NCBI GenBank assembly: GCA_017643965.1
Contig: JAEPMM010000188.1
Span: forward strand, 1 to 6,686
DNA from: Marinobacter sp.
GTDB lineage: Bacteria > Pseudomonadota > Gammaproteobacteria > Pseudomonadales > Oleiphilaceae
Direction of reading: 5' to 3'
DNA length: 6,686 bases
Positions 5,491-6,686 of the stretch are shown piece after piece (within the stretch, counting starts at the first letter, position 1; every line of letters starts with the position of its first letter). The notes below the pieces were generated by a model that worked only from the letters and a program-made list of their open reading frames with translations, did no database searches and was not told the DNA's origin. Position numbers and translations under genes: made by a program.

Positions 5491-6686
5491 ATGTCTCATT
5501 TGTTGCGTACATCCCGCCTGTTTGCCTGGCTATTTATCACCGGATTAAGTCTCGCGATGATCGTGACTTCCGGCTTCTATCTTTATCTTCGCCCCGGACT
5601 TCCGCCAGTGGATCAGCTTCTTGACATCAAGTTGCAGACGCCACTGAGGGTCTACAGCGCGGATGACAGATTAATAGCAGAATTCGGTGAAAAGAGAAGG
5701 GCACCGGTCACAATCGAACAGATCCCTACAATTCAGTTACATGCCTTTCTGGCCGCGGAAGACGCGCGTTTTTACGAGCACTTCGGGGTGGACTTCAGAG
5801 GCCTGATGCGGGCTGCCATCGAACTGGTCTCCACGGGAGAGATCCAGTCTGGGGGCAGCACCATCACAATGCAGGTTGCAAAAAATTACTTTTTGTCACG
5901 CGACAGAACGTTTATCCGCAAGTTCAACGAGATACTTCTGGCTCTTCAAATAGAACGTGAACTGAGCAAAGAGCGCATCCTCGAGCTCTACCTGAACAAG
6001 ATCTATCTCGGCAACCGCTCGTACGGCATCGCTGCCGCCGCCCAGGTTTACTACAACAAGCCCATCTCCGAACTGTCCCTGGCGCAGATGGCCATGCTTG
6101 CCGGCCTGCCCAAGGCACCGTCCGCTTTCAACCCTCTCGCCAATCCTGAGCGCGCTCAGATCCGCCGTAACTGGATTCTCGGGCGCATGCGGGACCTCGG
6201 CTACATCACGCCGGACGCCTACGAGCTGGCAGCCAACGCCCCCCTCACCGCGCGCTACAATGCCGCGGACACCGAGGTGGATGCCGATTTTGCCGCAGAA
6301 ATGGCCAGAACCGAAATGGTCCGCCGGTTTGGCGACAAGGCCTACACCGATGGCTACGAGGTCAAGCTCACTGTTAACAGCACAAAGCAGCAGCAGGCCA
6401 CGCTGGCCCTCCGCAACGGGCTGGAGGCGTATGACCGCAGGCACGGTTTCCGGGGACCCATCGGCCAGATTGACAGCGCCGAGCTGGAACCGGAGAACCT
6501 GGAGCGACTGATTGCCGGCTATCCGAGGGTGGAAGCCCTCATACCCGCCATAGTGACCGCGGTGCGGGACGACGACGGCGAAGTGGATCTGTTCGCCCGA
6601 ACCCTGGGCAAGACCGTCATGGCCTTTGAGTCTATGACCTGGGCCCGACGTTACAGAACCGAAAACCTGACCGGCGCCAAACCGGA
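5491..6686 (+). CDS. ponA: Penicillin-binding protein 1A, N-terminal part (3' end beyond window)
   Basis: This is a class A penicillin-binding protein (mrcA/ponA) that polymerises lipid II into glycan strands and cross-links peptides on the periplasmic face of the inner membrane. About 398 codons are present of a usual length near 800 or more. A membrane anchor lies at about 10-32. The GT51 glycosyltransferase domain carries all expected motifs: AAEDARFYEHFGVD with catalytic Glu90 (88-101), GGSTITMQVAKN (121-132), RKFNEILLALQIERELSKERILELYLNKIYLG (from 143) and YGIAAAAQVYYNK (178-190). LAMLAGLPKAPSAFNP follows at about 199-215. The region after about residue 290 looks like the start of the PBP1A OB-like/linker domain. 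The transpeptidase domain lies beyond the window. An in-frame stop at 5440-5442 and no other in-frame ATG, GTG or TTG before 5491 fix the start. No clear Shine-Dalgarno precedes it; only an A run does. Confidence 0.95.
   Translation, partial: MSHLLRTSRLFAWLFITGLSLAMIVTSGFYLYLRPGLPPVDQLLDIKLQTPLRVYSADDRLIAEFGEKRRAPVTIEQIPTIQLHAFLAAEDARFYEHFGVDFRGLMRAAIELVSTGEIQSGGSTITMQVAKNYFLSRDRTFIRKFNEILLALQIERELSKERILELYLNKIYLGNRSYGIAAAAQVYYNKPISELSLAQMAMLAGLPKAPSAFNPLANPERAQIRRNWILGRMRDLGYITPDAYELAANAPLTARYNAADTEVDADFAAEMARTEMVRRFGDKAYTDGYEVKLTVNSTKQQQATLALRNGLEAYDRRHGFRGPIGQIDSAELEPENLERLIAGYPRVEALIPAIVTAVRDDDGEVDLFARTLGKTVMAFESMTWARRYRTENLTGAKP

Noticed and set aside
5420..5548. Short GTG-initiated frame (about 42 codons, starting VKRLILPKAISQM) overlapping the ponA start
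   Set aside because: There is no Shine-Dalgarno, it overlaps the ponA membrane-anchor codons in another frame, and no family is recognised.
5896..6444. 182-codon open frame on the minus strand inside ponA
   Set aside because: It is antisense to the GT51 domain, whose motifs are all intact in the plus frame. It shows no recognisable protein family or start signal.
1..6686. Search for a novel system, mobile element, CRISPR array or RNA gene
   Set aside because: All coding space is taken up by aroK, pilQ-pilM and ponA in their classical order, with intact motifs. No long repeats, terminal inverted repeats, tRNA-like folds or spacer arrays were seen.

Overview
This window holds the chromosomal type IV pilus alignment-complex and secretin cluster pilM-pilN-pilO-pilP-pilQ. 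All five genes are on the minus strand and read right to left. On the left the cluster is flanked by the 5' part of aroK (shikimate kinase, minus strand, cut by the window start). On the right it is flanked by the divergent ponA/mrcA gene (class A penicillin-binding protein 1A, plus strand, cut by the window end). This ponA <> pilMNOPQ > aroK order is the classical arrangement of Pseudomonas-like Gammaproteobacteria. The protein texture and moderately high GC content suggest a marine gammaproteobacterium, possibly Marinobacter or a relative. That assignment is inferred from gene order and family resemblance and was not tested by a search.

Layout: aroK 5' fragment (1-250, minus); a 126-bp gap with a strong minus-strand intrinsic terminator for the pil operon (330-361) and a weak candidate aroK promoter; pilQ (377-2500); pilP (2509-3060); pilO (3057-3668); pilN (3668-4231); pilM (4231-5295, GTG start); an AT-rich 195-bp divergent intergenic region (5296-5490); ponA (5491 to the window end). 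The divergent region contains a good sigma70-type promoter facing pilM and a cluster of GTTAC/GTAAC words. No stretch longer than 300 bases lacks a gene.

How the genes work together: PilM is a cytoplasmic actin-like protein that binds the N-terminal tail of PilN. PilN and PilO are single-pass inner-membrane proteins that pair through periplasmic coiled coils and ferredoxin-like domains. PilP is a lipoprotein that links PilNO to PilQ, the outer-membrane secretin through which the pilus fibre passes. The genes overlap by 1-4 bases or are separated by 8 bases, and all appear to be one transcription and translation unit. PBP1A polymerises and cross-links peptidoglycan, and AroK acts in the shikimate pathway. 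Both are housekeeping neighbours.

I found no sign of a previously undescribed system. There are no mobile elements, CRISPR arrays, RNA genes or orphan ORFs that look real. The second-look items are regulatory details and start-site questions.
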